Source: an uncultured Dysgonomonas sp. (GTDB lineage: Bacteria; Bacteroidota; Bacteroidia; Bacteroidales; Dysgonomonadaceae). Taken from it: DNA of 64,000 bases. The stretch's first letter is position 1. Every line of letters starts with the position of its first letter. A program made the translations under genes and the position numbers. Below, one piece after another: positions 62,621-64,000 of the stretch. The stretch lies in contig NZ_LT599032.1 in the NCBI RefSeq assembly GCF_900079725.1, forward strand, positions 4,956,054 through 5,020,053, written 5' to 3'. Under the pieces are notes generated by a model. The model saw only the letters and a list, made by a program, of their open reading frames with translations, did no database searches and was not told where the DNA came from.

Positions 62621-63190
62621 ATGACTTGCAGATTATTACAGAATATAAAACATACCTGCGATTACAATCCCGGGGGCATTACCAATCTCTATCTGCTCGA
62701 CATCCGCGATTTTGGGACATATCAGTTCGCCGATCAAGGGTTGTTCGATAAGTGCTATGTAAACCGGATAATATCCGATACCTCTTTTCTGGAAATAGGA
62801 GCAGTAAATGAAAGCACTTTTACCGAAACGCAGGAAAATGGTATATACAAACAAGAACTGGCAACATTCGTACATACGCTGAAAGGAGAAAAATTATCGA
62901 ATCTGCTGTTAGCGGCTGTCAACAAATACCTGGTGGCTTTCCGCACATCGCAGGGCCTGATGTACAGCTTTGGCAGCGACGGAGGGGCATCTCTTTCATT
63001 CTCCCAGATAACAGGACAGACAGGCGAAGCATCGGGCTATCAGATATCGATACGCAAGAATTCGGTTTACCCGTTGTTCGAAATCGATGCGTCCCGTTTC
63101 AATACAATTCCTGTGCTGGGTACCGAAGACCGCCATATAGTGATGACAGAAGATAAAAAGAATGCAATACTGACCGGGAAAATCAAATAG
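62621..63190 (+). CDS. Tail-tube-like protein 2
   Basis: A 189-residue paralogue-like neighbour of tube protein 1. CRLLQNIKHTCDYNPGGITNLYLLDIRD parallels CKLTANITKDNCHYSVAGIK; later LSNLLLAAVNKYLVAFRTSQG and GYQISIRKNSVYPLFEID parallel the partner. It may be a second tube subunit, a tail-tip ring or an alternative tube. Intact. Confidence 0.6.
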   Translation: MTCRLLQNIKHTCDYNPGGITNLYLLDIRDFGTYQFADQGLFDKCYVNRIISDTSFLEIGAVNESTFTETQENGIYKQELATFVHTLKGEKLSNLLLAAVNKYLVAFRTSQGLMYSFGSDGGASLSFSQITGQTGEASGYQISIRKNSVYPLFEIDASRFNTIPVLGTEDRHIVMTEDKKNAILTGKIK

Positions 63191-63216
63191 AAGTATAACC
63201 AATTAAACAAAATAAA

Positions 63217-63624
63217 ATGGCTAATGAAACAAGAAAATTAGACCCTGTAGGACTCTCAGAATTGGACATAATAACAGAACCTAGAGGGTTTTATATATTC
63301 GGATCGATAGAAGAAAACGGAGAGATGAAATCGGGCAGATGCCTCTTCGATAAGCTGGAAAAGCTACAACTCGAACGACGTATTTCCCTGACTATGGAGA
63401 CTAAAGAGGTAGAGATGTTTATAGGCGAAGAAATGACGATTTACAAGGTGGAAACCGACAATGTAGCTTCGCTGACCATTGGTGATGAAACATTTACTAA
63501 TCTGAATAATATACAACTGGACAAGAAGATAGAGAAACGCTCGAAGGTGAAATTTACTATTGAACCTTTGACATCAGATCCCACAGCTTACTTATTTATT
63601 TACGCTAAAGCAGAATTACTATGA
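63217..63624 (+). CDS. Phage-operon protein, unknown 1
   Basis: A 135-residue beta-rich protein (LSELDIITEPRGFYIFGSIE, then VEMFIGEEMTIYKVETDNVASL). No family recognised. It follows the tube-like genes by 26 bp and overlaps the next start by 4 bp (ATGA). A tail-accessory role is inferred from position. Confidence 0.6.
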   Translation: MANETRKLDPVGLSELDIITEPRGFYIFGSIEENGEMKSGRCLFDKLEKLQLERRISLTMETKEVEMFIGEEMTIYKVETDNVASLTIGDETFTNLNNIQLDKKIEKRSKVKFTIEPLTSDPTAYLFIYAKAELL

Positions 63625-63869
63625 TATATGAAGTGAAAAAAGATGAAGTGACATTGGAGATAGACGACAATGTGTTTTTTGATAAGCAGCCAAAGGAATT
63701 CAGGAAGTTATATGAGAATGGGCGGATAACGGATATTAAGGATGAAGATGGTAACGTAATCAGTACAATACCGTCCGATAATGTAGAGTTCGATAACTGC
63801 TATGTAGAAGTATATGACAATGGCAGCATAATAATCACTTTAAAACATGATGAAGATGTTACAGTATAA
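63621..63869 (+). CDS. Phage-operon protein, unknown 2
   Basis: An 82-residue acidic protein (MIYEVKKDEVTLEIDDNVFF) with no recognised domain. It overlaps both neighbours (ATGA with the previous gene; its 3' end overlaps the next ATG), so translation is probably coupled. Confidence 0.55.
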   Translation: MIYEVKKDEVTLEIDDNVFFDKQPKEFRKLYENGRITDIKDEDGNVISTIPSDNVEFDNCYVEVYDNGSIIITLKHDEDVTV

Positions 63870-64000
63870 TTTTAAGGATAAATACTATAATCAAAATGGA
63901 GAAGATATTGAGAGATATTATAATACTACTTTTTATTCTCCTACTATTACAGGTGGAAAAGGAACCAGGTTGTCTCCATATAGAAGTAATGCATCATTAG
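63847..64000 (+). CDS. Start of a partial gene at the window edge
   Basis: 51 codons from ATG ATG AAG ATG (63847), overlapping the previous gene by 23 bp in another frame, open to the window end. The sequence (YYNQNGEDIERYYNTTFYSP, then GGKGTRLSPYRS) suggests a tail-fibre or receptor-type start, but the fragment is too short to judge. Confidence 0.45.
   Translation, partial: MMKMLQYNFKDKYYNQNGEDIERYYNTTFYSPTITGGKGTRLSPYRSNASL

Noticed and set aside
9053-63869. Phage tail-like bacteriocin (tailocin) or contractile injection system
   Set aside because: Portal, prohead protease, scaffold and capsid are present, and no sheath or contractile baseplate gene is visible.

Overview
The window looks like a chromosomal stretch of a Bacteroidota bacterium, most likely Bacteroidales; a Dysgonomonas-like relative is only a guess. 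The evidence is an AT-rich genome, -7 promoter boxes of the TAnnTTTG type, lipoproteins with Asp/Asn-rich leaders, a SusC/SusD pair, BACON, fimbrillin-like, DUF4625-like and DUF3244-like proteins, and few purine-rich ribosome binding sites.

Host layout. 0.2-4 kb: a hybrid histidine kinase and a convergent NtrC-type regulator. 4.4-8.9 kb: a probable metal (zinc) uptake locus with a frameshifted TonB receptor, two His-rich lipoproteins and a Fur/Zur-like repressor. 18.5-20 kb: a BamE-like and a fasciclin lipoprotein. 21.4-23.4 kb: two fimbrillin-like lipoproteins. 23.8-28.2 kb: a duplicated pair of small secreted protein plus TPR membrane regulator. 28.3-37.3 kb: YbaK-type deacylase, LRR lipoprotein, MBL hydrolase, DUF4230 protein, sugar isomerase and sucCD. 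37.6-39.4 kb: a surface protein. 45.9-53.7 kb: a GNSHT hydrolase, an outer-membrane receptor, a BACON lipoprotein, two HExxHxxGxxH proteins and an XRE regulator. 54-59.4 kb: SusC, SusD and a membrane protein.

The remarkable layer is a nearly complete set of siphovirus-like virion genes scattered among these host genes on both strands. It comprises a tail/baseplate protein, a gp10-like protein and a tail terminator (9.0-11.7 kb), tape measure and tail chaperone copy 1 (14.6-18.2 kb), portal (29.8 kb), head-tail connector (39.7 kb), tape measure and chaperone copy 2 (42.7-45.7 kb), and an operon with protease/scaffold, capsid, two tail-tube paralogues and further genes (59.6 kb to the window end). 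I see no integrase, terminase, lysis or lysogeny gene. Seven of these scattered units carry an identical bipartite upstream element, TTATCA-N14-TATCTATAC, usually 11-13 bases before the start codon. Three more sites carry the right half only. The genes therefore look like one co-regulated, dispersed regulon: a domesticated phage or a gene-transfer-agent-like particle.

The tape-measure loci are neighboured by lipoproteins built from near-identical 72-bp repeats, by small membrane-peptide cassettes, by orphan 5' and 3' pieces of tape measure, and by three tandem putative small-RNA units with a shared promoter architecture. Both tail-chaperone copies have a T9 slippery run, and the differences between the copies show that the -1 frame downstream is the selected one.
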